From: Meiothermus cerbereus DSM 11376
Lineage (GTDB): Bacteria; Deinococcota; Deinococci; Deinococcales; Thermaceae
Direction of reading: 5' to 3'
DNA: 64,000 bases
Assembly: GCF_000620065.1 (NCBI RefSeq)
Contig: NZ_JHVI01000010.1
Coordinates: forward strand, 47,483-111,482
The notes under the pieces were generated by a model that did no database searches, was not told the origin of the DNA, and worked only from the letters and a program-made list of their open reading frames with translations. The position numbers and the translations under genes were made by a program. Shown here piece by piece: positions 7,170-15,755 of the stretch (position 1 is the first letter of the stretch; every line of letters starts with the position of its first letter).

Positions 7170-8384
7170 TCAACCCTCGGCCAGGAGGGCCACCACCCGC
7201 CGCAGAACTTCTTCCGCGACCTCGCTTTTGCTCAGAAGCGGTAGGTGCTCCACCGCACCCCCTGGCCAGAGCAGGCTGACCCGGTTGGTATCCACCGCAA
7301 ACCCCGCATCGGGAACGCCGACCTGGTTGGCAACAATCATAGAAAGCCCTTTGCGCGCTAGCTTGTCCTGGGCGTTTTCCAGCAGGTTCTGGCTTTCGGC
7401 AGCAAAGCCCACCACCACCGCAGGCCACCCTATCCGTCGGCGCTGCTCGGCCACGGCCAGCAGAATATCTGGGGTGGGCTCGAGTTCAACCTGGGGCAGC
7501 AGGTTCTTCTTGATTTTGTGCGGCTGAACCTGGCGAGGGCGAAAATCGGCCACCGCTGCGGCCATAATCAGCACATCGGCGCTGCCAGCCCGCTGCAGTA
7601 TGGCCTCGGCCATCTGGGCCGCGGTATCCACATCGATACGCTCAGCCCCATAGGGCGTGGGCAGGGATGCCGCCGTGGCCCCCGCTACCAGGCTCACCTG
7701 CGCCCCCAGGTCCAGCGCCGCCTGGGCCAGGGCGAAACCCTGCTTGCCAGAGGAGCGGTTGGTCAGATAGCGCACCGGGTCCAGCGGCTCCTGGGTGCCC
7801 CCTGCGCTGACCAGGACATGCCTGCCAGCCAGGGGGCCACCCCGGCTTAGAACCAGGCGCAGCTGCCCCAGAATTTCGGCTGGCTCCAGCATCCGCCCCC
7901 ACCCTAGCAGTCCCGAGGCCATCCGACCCTGGGCCGGGCCCAAGACCTGTACGCCCCGCTGGCGCAGGGTCTGAATGTTGGCCTGGGTAGCCGGGTGTTC
8001 AAACATACCCCCATCCATGGCAGGCGCCACCAGCACCGGGCAGCGGGCAGCCAGCACGGTCAGGGTGAGCAGGTTATCGGCCTGGCCCGTGGCCAGTTTA
8101 GCCAGGGTATTGGCGCTGCAAGGAGCTATCACCAACAGGTCGGCGGCCTCCCCCAGACCCACGTGCACCACGTGCGCATCGCTGTCCCACAGGCTGCTGT
8201 AGGCCTTGCGGCCGGTAAGCGAGGCGAAGGTCAGGGGCGAAATAAAGCGCTCGGCCCCCTCACTCAAAACCACATCCACCTGGGCTTTGGCCTGGGTCAG
8301 CTTGCTGGCCAGCTCAGCCGCTTTGTAGGCCGCTACCGAGCCGCTAACCCCCAGCACGATGCGCTTGTCCTGCAGAGGGTTCAC
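7170..8384 (-). CDS. coaBC: Bifunctional phosphopantothenoylcysteine decarboxylase / phosphopantothenate-cysteine ligase
   Basis: A 404-residue fused CoaC-CoaB (Dfp). The N-terminal flavin domain (about 1-180) has LGVSGSVAAYKA, the PAMDGGMFEHPATQ substrate loop and ASGLLGWGRML. At the position of the catalytic-Cys loop, given as ACGD in E. coli, this protein reads ASGL. The ligase domain contains SAGGTQEPLDPVRYLTNRSSG and the KIKKN lysine loop. The enzyme turns 4'-phosphopantothenate into 4'-phosphopantetheine. Its ATG overlaps the coaX stop (ATGA), so the two are translationally coupled. Confidence 0.94.
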   Translation of the reverse strand: MNPLQDKRIVLGVSGSVAAYKAAELASKLTQAKAQVDVVLSEGAERFISPLTFASLTGRKAYSSLWDSDAHVVHVGLGEAADLLVIAPCSANTLAKLATGQADNLLTLTVLAARCPVLVAPAMDGGMFEHPATQANIQTLRQRGVQVLGPAQGRMASGLLGWGRMLEPAEILGQLRLVLSRGGPLAGRHVLVSAGGTQEPLDPVRYLTNRSSGKQGFALAQAALDLGAQVSLVAGATAASLPTPYGAERIDVDTAAQMAEAILQRAGSADVLIMAAAVADFRPRQVQPHKIKKNLLPQVELEPTPDILLAVAEQRRRIGWPAVVVGFAAESQNLLENAQDKLARKGLSMIVANQVGVPDAGFAVDTNRVSLLWPGGAVEHLPLLSKSEVAEEVLRRVVALLAEG

Positions 8385-9145
8385 TGGTTCATCTCCCAGA
8401 TAATGCGCAAACCATCCAGGGTTAGCCAGGGGGCAATAATCTCGATGACCGGTGTTTCCCGCGCGATGAGTTCGGCCAGACCACCGGTAGCAATGACCTT
8501 CATCTGGGGGCCCAGCTCTCTGCGAAAGCGGGCCACCATACCCTCCACCAGGCCCACATAGCCAAACAGCAGCCCCGACTGCATCGAATGCACGGTGTTG
8601 CGCCCAATGGCCGTCGGCGGGGCCTTTAGCTCCACCTTTGGCAGTTTTGCCGCCCTTTGAAACAAAGCCTCGGCAGCAATTCCAATTCCTGGGGCAATAG
8701 CGCCCCCAAGGTAATCCCCTTCAGCGGTAATGGCATCGAAAGTGGTCGCGGTGCCAAAATCCACCACACAAGCAGGGCCGCCATAGAGCCGGTGTACGGC
8801 TGCAGCGTCCACAATCCGATCCGCGCCTACCTGCGAAGGGTCGTCGTAGCGTACCCGCACCCCGGTCTGAACGCTGGCATCCACCACCAGCGGCTTGTGA
8901 CCCAGGTAATCCTGCACAGCCTGCACCAGGGTGCTGGTCAGGGGTGGAACCACCGAGGCCATGACCACCGCCTTGACCTCGGCGGCTGAGTGGCCGCGGT
9001 AGGCCAGCAGGCTGAGAATTCCGACGCCGTACTCGTCGGGCATCCGTTGCAGGTCGGTGGAAATGCGCCAGCTCGAGCTCAAGGTCTCTCCCCGGTACAA
9101 CCCCAGGGTGATGTTGGTGTTGCCAATGTCAATCGCTAGAAGCAT
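8381..9145 (-). CDS. coaX: Type III pantothenate kinase
   Basis: ASKHA-fold kinase for the first step of CoA synthesis; it uses ATP and a monovalent cation and is insensitive to CoA feedback in known members. Motifs are LLAIDIGNTNITLG at the N-terminus, VGADRIVDAAAV near residue 105 and VVDFGTATTFDAI near residue 125, with a final ATGGLAELI. The ATG at 9145 is preferred over an upstream GTG at 9151 because AAAGGG is spaced 5 nt from it and MLLAIDIGNTN is the family start. It forms an operon with coaBC. Confidence 0.95.
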   Translation of the reverse strand: MLLAIDIGNTNITLGLYRGETLSSSWRISTDLQRMPDEYGVGILSLLAYRGHSAAEVKAVVMASVVPPLTSTLVQAVQDYLGHKPLVVDASVQTGVRVRYDDPSQVGADRIVDAAAVHRLYGGPACVVDFGTATTFDAITAEGDYLGGAIAPGIGIAAEALFQRAAKLPKVELKAPPTAIGRNTVHSMQSGLLFGYVGLVEGMVARFRRELGPQMKVIATGGLAELIARETPVIEIIAPWLTLDGLRIIWEMNQ

Positions 9146-9201
9146 GGTCACCCTTTAGTTTATCCTGACCCGATAACCCCACCACAGGCCTTCTGGCAGC
9201 A

Positions 9202-9915
9202 CTACGGTCGAAAACGCGCGATAAGCTCTTGCAGTGCAGCATCGGTAGGCTGGCCCACCGGCAGCAGGCCGACGCCGGTTCCAGCCAGCAGCAGATGGCC
9301 TGTAAGCTCATCTGGCCTCAGGCGCACCTTTCCCACCCGAAAGCCCATGCCAGCCGCACATTCAAGCACTTTCTGGCGGGTGATCCCCTCGAGCCCACCT
9401 AAAAGCGCGCTCAACTCCCCCTCGCGGTACAGCAGCAAGCTGGTACGGCTGCCATCGGCCAGGTACCCGTCCTTATCGAGCAGCAGCCCTTCAAAGCAGC
9501 CATGGCGCTCGGCCTCGAGGCGGGCCAGGCGGTACGCAAGGTAGCTGCCAGTCTTATACATACCCAGATCGGGATGAATCTGTCGGGCCGTCAGCCAGAC
9601 CCGAACCCCAGAGCTATAGGCCGCCGCCGGGGGTGGAACGAATGGGCGAGCGCTCGAGGCATACCCCTCGGGAAATACCACCAGCCGCAGCAGCAGGTCG
9701 GCTTTTGCCAGGCTATAGTGCATGACTTCCTGCTCGAGCGCAGCAAACCCAGGAAAAGCCAGGCCCAAAGCCGCTGCATGCCGGCGTAAGCGCTCCAGGT
9801 GCGCTGGCAGCCAGAGCGGCTGCCCCTGCAGCAGACGCAGGGTGGTATACACAAAAAAACCGTGCCAGAAAGCCTCGGGCAGTGGGTGGGTAGGCCTGCC
9901 GTTAATGCGCAACAT
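9202..9915 (-). CDS. pabC: Aminodeoxychorismate lyase (class IV aminotransferase fold)
   Basis: PLP enzyme that releases pyruvate from 4-amino-4-deoxychorismate to give p-aminobenzoate. It has 237 residues, short for fold type IV. The PLP lysine is in MYKTGSYLAYRLA near residue 122, GYLADGSRTSLLLY matches the cofactor-binding loop, and GITRQKVLECA binds the phosphate. The ATG lies 14 bp inside the end of the pabBA fusion, so the two are coupled. A branched-chain or D-amino-acid aminotransferase is the alternative, but the context favours PabC. Confidence 0.85.
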   Translation of the reverse strand: MLRINGRPTHPLPEAFWHGFFVYTTLRLLQGQPLWLPAHLERLRRHAAALGLAFPGFAALEQEVMHYSLAKADLLLRLVVFPEGYASSARPFVPPPAAAYSSGVRVWLTARQIHPDLGMYKTGSYLAYRLARLEAERHGCFEGLLLDKDGYLADGSRTSLLLYREGELSALLGGLEGITRQKVLECAAGMGFRVGKVRLRPDELTGHLLLAGTGVGLLPVGQPTDAALQELIARFRP

Positions 9916-11812
9916 GGTCGGTTTCCACGGCTTTCACCCGGGGTTCGCCCAAGGAAAGAAAGTTGCTGAGCAGGACCATGCCATACTCCGAGAGCATGCT
10001 TTCGGGATGAAACTGCACCCCCCAGGCCGGGCAGTCCCGGTGGGAGACCGCCATGCACAACTCCGAAGCAGTCCAGGCTTCCAGGCGAAGGGAAGAAGGC
10101 AGGTTATCGATGAGCAAGGAGTGGTAGCGGGTGAAACGGGCGGGGCTGGGCAGGCCCCTAAAAATCCCCTCCTGCAGGTGATTAACCGGACATGCCTCGC
10201 CGTGCACCGGTTCAGGGGCCCGCTTCAGGCGGGCGCCCAGGGCCATCCCAAGGGCCTGGTGACCCAGACAGATTCCCAGGAAGGGCAGCCCGACTGCCAG
10301 CGCTGCCCGCGTCCACTCGAGGCAGCGTCCTGCGCTGCTCGGATCACCCGGCCCCGGCCCCACCACCAGGTGCGTCGGCCAGGAGAGGTCGGGGGGTTCT
10401 TGGTGGTCCACCACCCGCACCTCCGCCCCCAGGGCACGGAGGTAATCAACAAGGTTGTAGCTAAAGGAGTCGTGGTTTTCCAGAAAAACCACCCGGGCCG
10501 CCTGGCGCTTGGCGGGTCTGGGGGGTCTCCAGGCGCTATCCAGGCGCGGTAAAGCTGGAGGCCTCCCCTGCTGGCCCTGCCCCAGGGCAAAAAGCAAGGC
10601 CTCTGCTTTGGCCTGGGTCTCGAGATACTCCCGCTCAGGATCGCTGGCAATCACCACACCAGCCCCCGCCGAAAAATAACCGGTGCCCTTGGCAAAGCCA
10701 AAACTTCGGATGAGGATGTTGAAATCACAGCCTTTACCCGACACATAGCCCATTGAACCGGTGTAAACCCCGCGAGGCACCGGCTCCAGTTCGGCAATGG
10801 TGCGCATCACGCTTTCCTTGGGGGCACCGGTGATGGTTCCGCCGGGAAAAATGCTGGCGAAAACCTCCTGCAAAGGGGCACGGCTTAGGCCGCGCACCTC
10901 CGAGACCAGGTGCATCACATGGGAGTAGCGCTCGAGGGTAAAAGCTTCGCTTACCTCCACGCTACCTGGCGCACAGACCCTTGCCAGGTCGTTGCGCAAA
11001 AGATCGACCAGCATGACGTGCTCGGCCCGCTCCTTGCTGCTATTGCGCAGCTCTTCCTCCCGGGCTAGATCCTCGGCTTCGCTCAGACCTCGAGGCCGGG
11101 TTCCGGCGATGGGCCGGGCTGTAATAATTCCTTCTCGGTAGCTAAAAAGCCGCTCAGGGCTGCCCGAGAGCACCGCGTAGGTCTCCCGCTCGAGCAAGCC
11201 CATAAAAGGGCTGGGGTTGTGGTCGCGCAAGGCCTGGTACAGTTGCAGGGGATCTACCCCTTGGGCGCTGAAGCGGAAGCGACGGGACAGGTTAACCTGA
11301 TAAACCCAGCCCGCCCGAATACGTTCTTTTACCTCTGCCACGCTTTGCAAAAAAGCCTCTTGGGAATAGTCGCTTTCCAGCTTTAAGCCGGTTAGCGTCT
11401 TTCGCGGCAACCTCTCCAGCGGGCCCATCACCGGGCCCTCCAGCAAAACCCCCTCGAGCCAGGCATAGCCCCGGGGGTAAAAGAAAAAAGCTGCTTCTGG
11501 CAGGCCAGGCAGGGCGGCTCGCACAGGTAACCCCAGGTAGCGGGCATACTCGTAGGTAAAAAAACCTATCCAGGCTGGAAAGTAACCCTCCCCAAGCCCC
11601 TCCTCTAAGAAACTGAACACCTTTAGCGCATCACCTACCGGCCTTCCATCCAGGTAGGTACGACCCTCCCAGACCTCCAGCCGTCGCGTGGCCCCCATCC
11701 CCAACAGGGTCAGGCGTCCGAAAGGGGTAGTTTCCCCCGCCGACTCGAGCAAGGCCGGGTACAGCCCCTGGGCCCGGGCGCTGGCATAAAGGGCAGTAGC
11801 ACCCTCAAACAT
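9902..11812 (-). CDS. pabB: Aminodeoxychorismate synthase, fused PabB-PabA
   Basis: A 636-residue fusion. The N-terminal chorismate-binding domain (1-~430) contains VYQVNLSRRF, LSGSPERLF, PIAGTRPRG, ERAEHVMLVDLLRNDL and FPGGTITGAPK. A short linker leads to a class I glutamine amidotransferase (about 445-620) with the nucleophile in GICLGHQALG and the His-Glu pair in VQFHPES. The domain order, synthase first, is the reverse of the common PabA-PabB fusions of eukaryotes. The motif PIAGT has Ala where E. coli PabB has the Lys of PIKGT, as in TrpE. Coupling to pabC and the nearby fol genes still favour p-aminobenzoate synthesis over anthranilate. Confidence 0.85.
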   Translation of the reverse strand: MFEGATALYASARAQGLYPALLESAGETTPFGRLTLLGMGATRRLEVWEGRTYLDGRPVGDALKVFSFLEEGLGEGYFPAWIGFFTYEYARYLGLPVRAALPGLPEAAFFFYPRGYAWLEGVLLEGPVMGPLERLPRKTLTGLKLESDYSQEAFLQSVAEVKERIRAGWVYQVNLSRRFRFSAQGVDPLQLYQALRDHNPSPFMGLLERETYAVLSGSPERLFSYREGIITARPIAGTRPRGLSEAEDLAREEELRNSSKERAEHVMLVDLLRNDLARVCAPGSVEVSEAFTLERYSHVMHLVSEVRGLSRAPLQEVFASIFPGGTITGAPKESVMRTIAELEPVPRGVYTGSMGYVSGKGCDFNILIRSFGFAKGTGYFSAGAGVVIASDPEREYLETQAKAEALLFALGQGQQGRPPALPRLDSAWRPPRPAKRQAARVVFLENHDSFSYNLVDYLRALGAEVRVVDHQEPPDLSWPTHLVVGPGPGDPSSAGRCLEWTRAALAVGLPFLGICLGHQALGMALGARLKRAPEPVHGEACPVNHLQEGIFRGLPSPARFTRYHSLLIDNLPSSLRLEAWTASELCMAVSHRDCPAWGVQFHPESMLSEYGMVLLSNFLSLGEPRVKAVETDHVAH

Positions 11813-11853
11813 CGCCCACCAATACTACCAGCCGCGGGTGGTACCTTGTTGGC

Positions 11854-12345
11854 GTGTATCGTTACGCAGTGGCTTTAGGCTCCAATCTGGGTGACCGCCT
11901 CCAACACCTGCGGCGGGGTGTAGCCCGCCTGAGGCATGGCGCTAATGTACAGGGGCTGGTTTTGAGCCGTATATACGAGACCGAACCGGTGGGTGGCCCC
12001 CTCGAGCAGGAAGCCTACCTCAACGCCGCAGCAGTGTTCTTTTGCTCGCTCGAGCCCGCCGCACTGCTGGCGCTTCTGCTACACATCGAACAGCAGGAAG
12101 GGCGGGTACGGCTCTACCCCAACAGCCCCCGCACCCTGGACCTCGATCTGCTTCTGTGCGATGGGCTAGAGCTAGAGCTGCCTGGCCTGACCCTTCCGCA
12201 TCCCCGCATGCACCTGCGGGCTTTCGTGCTGGCCCCCCTGGCCGAAATCGCCCCCGACTGGGTAGTTCCAGGACGAGGGCCTGTGGCGGATTTGCTGGCT
12301 AGGGTTGGCCGCGCAGGGGTACGCCCAACAGATCTGCGTTGGTAA
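11854..12345 (+). CDS. folK: 6-hydroxymethyl-7,8-dihydropterin pyrophosphokinase
   Basis: A 163-residue HPPK that transfers pyrophosphate from ATP to 6-hydroxymethyldihydropterin for dihydropteroate synthesis. It shows VALGSNLGDR at the N-terminus, SRIYETEPVGG, EGRVRLYPNSPRTLDLDLLL (the ATP/Mg site with two Asp) and LPHPRMHLRAFVL. The start is GTG with no clear ribosome-binding site. It is divergent from pabBA with a 41-bp gap and convergent with folC, so it is the only plus-strand gene of the folate block. Confidence 0.94.
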   Translation: MYRYAVALGSNLGDRLQHLRRGVARLRHGANVQGLVLSRIYETEPVGGPLEQEAYLNAAAVFFCSLEPAALLALLLHIEQQEGRVRLYPNSPRTLDLDLLLCDGLELELPGLTLPHPRMHLRAFVLAPLAEIAPDWVVPGRGPVADLLARVGRAGVRPTDLRW

Positions 12346-12348
12346 TCC

Positions 12349-13662
12349 CTAACCAGCCATCGCCAGGCTGCGGTAAGGCTCGGGAAGCTCCCCCACCGTT
12401 AGCAGCGAGCCGGTCAGCACAACCGGCTGTTCTGGCTCAGCCTGGGCCAGGGCCCGGGCCAAGGCCTGAGGGATATCCGGCAGCGCCTCGACCTCGAGCC
12501 CCAGACCACGCGCTACTGCCAGCAGTTCCTCAACCGGACGGGGGCTGTGGCGCGGCTGACTTACCCATAGGCGGTCTATCCGGTCGCGCAAGGGCGGTAG
12601 GAACTCCACGGGGTCGTGGTTGGCTTTCATCCCCACCACAAAAAGACCCTTCCGCTCGGGAAAGGTGGCCTTTAGCGCCTCAGCCAGGGCCCGGGCTCCA
12701 TCCTGGTTGTGGGCCACATCGAGCACCAGCACACGGGGGGGAGGCCCAAGGCGCAGCACCTGAAAACGGCCCGGCAGACGGGCCTGCTCCAGACCCCGGC
12801 GCAAGACCTCCTCAGGAATCGCCAACCCCTGCTCCGCCAGTATCCGCAGGGCTGTGGCGGCCACGGCCGCGTTGGCCTGCTGGAAAGGGCCCCGCAGGGC
12901 CAGGCGCAGCCCGCGTAGTGGCCGCCCCGGCCACCAGAGTGAAAGCCCGCTGGCATCGGTGGTGTATCGCGCATAGGCAGGGGCTGCCTTTGCGACGGTG
13001 TGCAGGGTACAGCCCAGGCCATGGGCGGTCTCCTCGATGGCCTGCAGGGCCTCCGGCTGGGTCACACCGGTCACCACCGGCACACCCGGCTTCAGGATGC
13101 CGGCTTTCTCCCGGGCAATCTGGCGCAGGCTGTGGCCCAGCACCTCCTGATGATCGAAGCCGATGCTGGTGATGACTGCGACCAAGGGCGGTGGAATGAC
13201 GTTGGTCGCATCCAGCCGCCCCCCCAGACCCACCTCGAGCACCGCCACATCCACCTTTTGTTCGGCAAAGTAGCCAAAGGCGGCTGCGGTAATCAGCTCA
13301 AACTCGGTGGTCTGGCCATAGCGCGGGTCCTGGGCCAGCGCCTCTATCTCGGGCTTGAGCCTGGCAACCTGTCGGGCAAAAGCCTCAGGGGGAATGGGCA
13401 CACCATCGATCTGGATGCGCTCACGAAAGTCGAAAAGGTGCGGAGAAAGGTAACAAGCGGTGCGGTAACCCGCCTCACGCAGCACCGCTGCGATAAGGGT
13501 GGTGGTAGAACCTTTGCCGTTGGTTCCCGCCACATGCACCGCACGGAAGGCAGTGTGGGGACTGCCCACCCGCCGCAAAAGCTCTTGGAAGCGCTCCAGA
13601 CCAAGCTGGATGCCAAATTTGACCAGCGAGGTGGTATAGCCCAGCGCCTCGGTGTAGTTCAT
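12349..13662 (-). CDS. folC: Folylpolyglutamate / dihydrofolate synthase
   Basis: A 437-residue Mur-ligase-type ATPase that adds glutamate to (dihydro)folate or dihydropteroate. It has the FGIQLGLERF entry, the P-loop HVAGTNGKGSTTTL near residue 43, SPHLFDFRERIQ, EVGLGGRLDATN and ITSIGFDHQEVLG. The C-terminal domain includes LVLDVAHNQDGA. Its ATG overlaps the folB stop by 4 bp (ATGA). Whether it also makes dihydrofolate depends on details not readable here. Confidence 0.94.
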   Translation of the reverse strand: MNYTEALGYTTSLVKFGIQLGLERFQELLRRVGSPHTAFRAVHVAGTNGKGSTTTLIAAVLREAGYRTACYLSPHLFDFRERIQIDGVPIPPEAFARQVARLKPEIEALAQDPRYGQTTEFELITAAAFGYFAEQKVDVAVLEVGLGGRLDATNVIPPPLVAVITSIGFDHQEVLGHSLRQIAREKAGILKPGVPVVTGVTQPEALQAIEETAHGLGCTLHTVAKAAPAYARYTTDASGLSLWWPGRPLRGLRLALRGPFQQANAAVAATALRILAEQGLAIPEEVLRRGLEQARLPGRFQVLRLGPPPRVLVLDVAHNQDGARALAEALKATFPERKGLFVVGMKANHDPVEFLPPLRDRIDRLWVSQPRHSPRPVEELLAVARGLGLEVEALPDIPQALARALAQAEPEQPVVLTGSLLTVGELPEPYRSLAMAG

Positions 13663-14012
13663 CGCTGCCTCGAGGTTTGCACAAACACATCCCGAACCAC
13701 CCCCGGCAACGGTGCATGGGGCTTGTGTACCCGCAACAACAACTCACGCACCTCGGGGAAGTTTCTCATGATCTCCTCGGCCAGATGCTCGGCCAGGGCC
13801 TCTATCAAGTAAAAGCGTTGCTCGGTCGCCTCCTTATGGATGAGGCGAAAAACTGCGCTGTAGTCCACGGTAGAGCCAAGGGCATCGGGCTTTCCCTCGA
13901 AGGCCACCTCCATCTCCACATCTACCACAAACCGCGCACCCAGCTTTTCTTCTTCAGCATGTAGGCCGTGACGGGCGTACAGCTCGATACCAGCAAGCAC
14001 AACCTTGCCCAT
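13659..14012 (-). CDS. folB: Dihydroneopterin aldolase
   Basis: About 117 residues from the ATG at 14012. The frame extends to 14093 but MGKVVLAGIELYARHG is the normal FolB start and GGAG lies upstream. It has the catalytic Glu of ELYARHGLHAEEE, the GSTVDYSAVFRLI segment and RVHKPHAPLPGVVRDVFVQ, with the conserved Lys. The enzyme splits dihydroneopterin to 6-hydroxymethyldihydropterin and glycolaldehyde. It lies one base after the folP stop and overlaps folC. Confidence 0.93.
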   Translation of the reverse strand: MGKVVLAGIELYARHGLHAEEEKLGARFVVDVEMEVAFEGKPDALGSTVDYSAVFRLIHKEATEQRFYLIEALAEHLAEEIMRNFPEVRELLLRVHKPHAPLPGVVRDVFVQTSRQR

Positions 14013-14013
14013 T

Positions 14014-14871
14014 CTAAGCTTCTCCAGAAAGCCTGTTTTGGTGGGCCTCAATGGCGTTCCAGACCGCAAGCGCCTCCCGGTGGGCCCGCACATCGTGTAC
14101 CCGCAGAATACAGGCCCCCTGGCTTACCCCAAAGAGGTGCGCCGCCAGCGTGCCCATGATTCGCCCTTCCGCCTGCTCCACCCCGCTTAGCATCCCGATA
14201 AAGCGCTTACGGCTAGCCCCCAGCAGCACCGGATGACCCAGGGCGACCAGCCTGTCCAGCCGGGCAATAAGCTGCAGGTTGTGCTCCAGGGTCTTACCAA
14301 AACCAATGCCGGGGTCGAGCACCACCTGAGGCACCCCGGCCATAAGGGCTTTGTGGGCTTGCGTCTGCAAAAAGGCCCGCACCTCCCCTACCACGTCCGC
14401 ATAGCAGGCGTGTTGCTGCATGGTAGCGGGGTCGGGATGGGGCATGTGCATGATCACGGCAGGCACCCCGTAGCGGGCTGCCAGGGCTACCATTCGTTCA
14501 TCGCGCAAACCGCTTACATCGTTCAGCAGGTGTACCCCCAAGGCCAGCGCCTCGGCAGCCACCTCCGGTTTACGGGTATCTATGCTGATGGGCACCTCGA
14601 GCGAGAGGAGCGCCTCCAGCACCGGCAGCACCCGGCGTTTTTCCTCCTCTACGCTTACGGGCGCTGCACCGGGACGGGTAGACTCACCCCCCACATCGAT
14701 GAGGTCTGCCCCCTCAGCGACCATCTGGCGCGCACGCTTTAGGGCTGCTTCAGGTTGTTGATACCGCCCCCCATCGGAGAATGAGTCTGGGGTTAGGTTA
14801 AGCACCCCCATCAGGCGGGGGCGCGAGAGGTCTAAGGTGTACCCACGAAGCCACAACTTCACAGACCCCAT
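14014..14871 (-). CDS. folP: Dihydropteroate synthase
   Basis: A 285-residue TIM-barrel enzyme that joins p-aminobenzoate to hydroxymethyldihydropterin pyrophosphate; it is the sulfonamide target. Motifs are MGVLNLTPDSFSDGG, DVGGESTRPGA, SIDTRKPEVA, LLNDVSGL and VLDPGIGFGKTLEHN, ending with LGASRKRFIG and LRVHDV. The stretch after IMHM reads PHPDPATMQ in place of the usual QGTPxTMQ. It is first of the folP-folB-folC series, just after the HAD gene (8-bp gap). Confidence 0.95.
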   Translation of the reverse strand: MGSVKLWLRGYTLDLSRPRLMGVLNLTPDSFSDGGRYQQPEAALKRARQMVAEGADLIDVGGESTRPGAAPVSVEEEKRRVLPVLEALLSLEVPISIDTRKPEVAAEALALGVHLLNDVSGLRDERMVALAARYGVPAVIMHMPHPDPATMQQHACYADVVGEVRAFLQTQAHKALMAGVPQVVLDPGIGFGKTLEHNLQLIARLDRLVALGHPVLLGASRKRFIGMLSGVEQAEGRIMGTLAAHLFGVSQGACILRVHDVRAHREALAVWNAIEAHQNRLSGEA

Positions 14872-14879
14872 GCTACCGC

Positions 14880-15665
14880 TTAGGAGCCCAAAGCCTCCAG
14901 CCAGGGTAGCATCTGCAAAAGGTTGGTGACCTCGAGGTCAGCGGGGTGTGCGGGGTTTTTGTCCTTGAAGCCCCGCGCCACCCAGACCGATTTCATACCT
15001 GCGTTTGCTGCACCCGCAATATCGCGCTCGGGGTTGTCCCCCACCATCACACAGACCTGGGGCTCTACGCCCAGCGTCTGGCAGATGTACTCGAAGATGC
15101 CACGCTCAGGCTTGCCCACGTCAAGTTCGCCCGACACCACCACAGCCTGAAAACGGTCTTGCAGTCCAAAGCCCTCGAGCTTCTCGCGCTGCAAATCGGG
15201 CACCCCGTTGGTCACGATGCCCAGCTTGTAGCCCGCAAGGGCCTGTAGCAGTGCGTCTATCTCGGGGTAGCGGGGGTATAGCCGCCGCTCAGCAAAGTAG
15301 CGGTGCGCCAGGGCCTCGCAGAGGGCGTCGTCGTGTATGCCCTGCTGGGCCAGGGCCTCGCCCCAGACGGCCACCCGAAAGGCAGGGGCCCAGTCGTAGA
15401 GCGTCTTCAGAGCAGGATGGGTCTGGGTTTCGTAGCGGGCCCACAGCCCCTCCCCTGCACTGTGGCCGATGCGCTGGGCATAGTCAAACACCGGCGAAGC
15501 CTTCCACAGCCGCACCGCGCTTTCCTCGGCATCCTGGATCAAACGGGGAATGTCCAGGCTGTACCAGGAAGCCGCATAAAACGCACAACTGCGCAGGGCG
15601 TGGAGCGATACTGGATGGTCTAGGATTAGGGTTTCGTCTAGGTCGAACAAAATCGCTTGAATCAC
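14880..15665 (-). CDS. HAD-superfamily hydrolase
   Basis: A 261-residue phosphatase-like protein with all four HAD motifs: FDLDET near residue 8 (nucleophile Asp), IVTNG near 150, the motif III Lys in DVGKPERGIFEY, and MVGDNPERDIAG near 210. A large alpha-helical cap lies between motifs I and II (C1 type, YjjG/HAD-IA-like). The start is GTG with TAAGAT 6 nt upstream, suggesting a leaderless mRNA. The position before folP might suggest a dephosphorylation in folate or nucleotide metabolism, but this is only inference. Confidence 0.85.
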   Translation of the reverse strand: MIQAILFDLDETLILDHPVSLHALRSCAFYAASWYSLDIPRLIQDAEESAVRLWKASPVFDYAQRIGHSAGEGLWARYETQTHPALKTLYDWAPAFRVAVWGEALAQQGIHDDALCEALAHRYFAERRLYPRYPEIDALLQALAGYKLGIVTNGVPDLQREKLEGFGLQDRFQAVVVSGELDVGKPERGIFEYICQTLGVEPQVCVMVGDNPERDIAGAANAGMKSVWVARGFKDKNPAHPADLEVTNLLQMLPWLEALGS

Positions 15666-15716
15666 CCCACAATCTTATTACCCCGTCAGCACATGAGGGG
15701 CACTGAAAACACCCCA

Positions 15717-15737
15717 CGCTTGTTTGTTGTACAAGCG
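15717..15737 (-). terminator. Hairpin between protoglobin and HAD genes
   Basis: CGCTTGT-N7-ACAAGCG gives a 7-bp stem; the minus strand continues TGGGGTGTTTT. A weak terminator for the upstream protoglobin gene is possible. The T-run is short and late. Confidence 0.3.
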
Positions 15738-15755
15738 CTGCCCTTATTCATATGT

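Noticed and set aside
13000..13812. 270-codon plus-strand frame
   Set aside because: Antisense to folC and folB, which have full family motifs.
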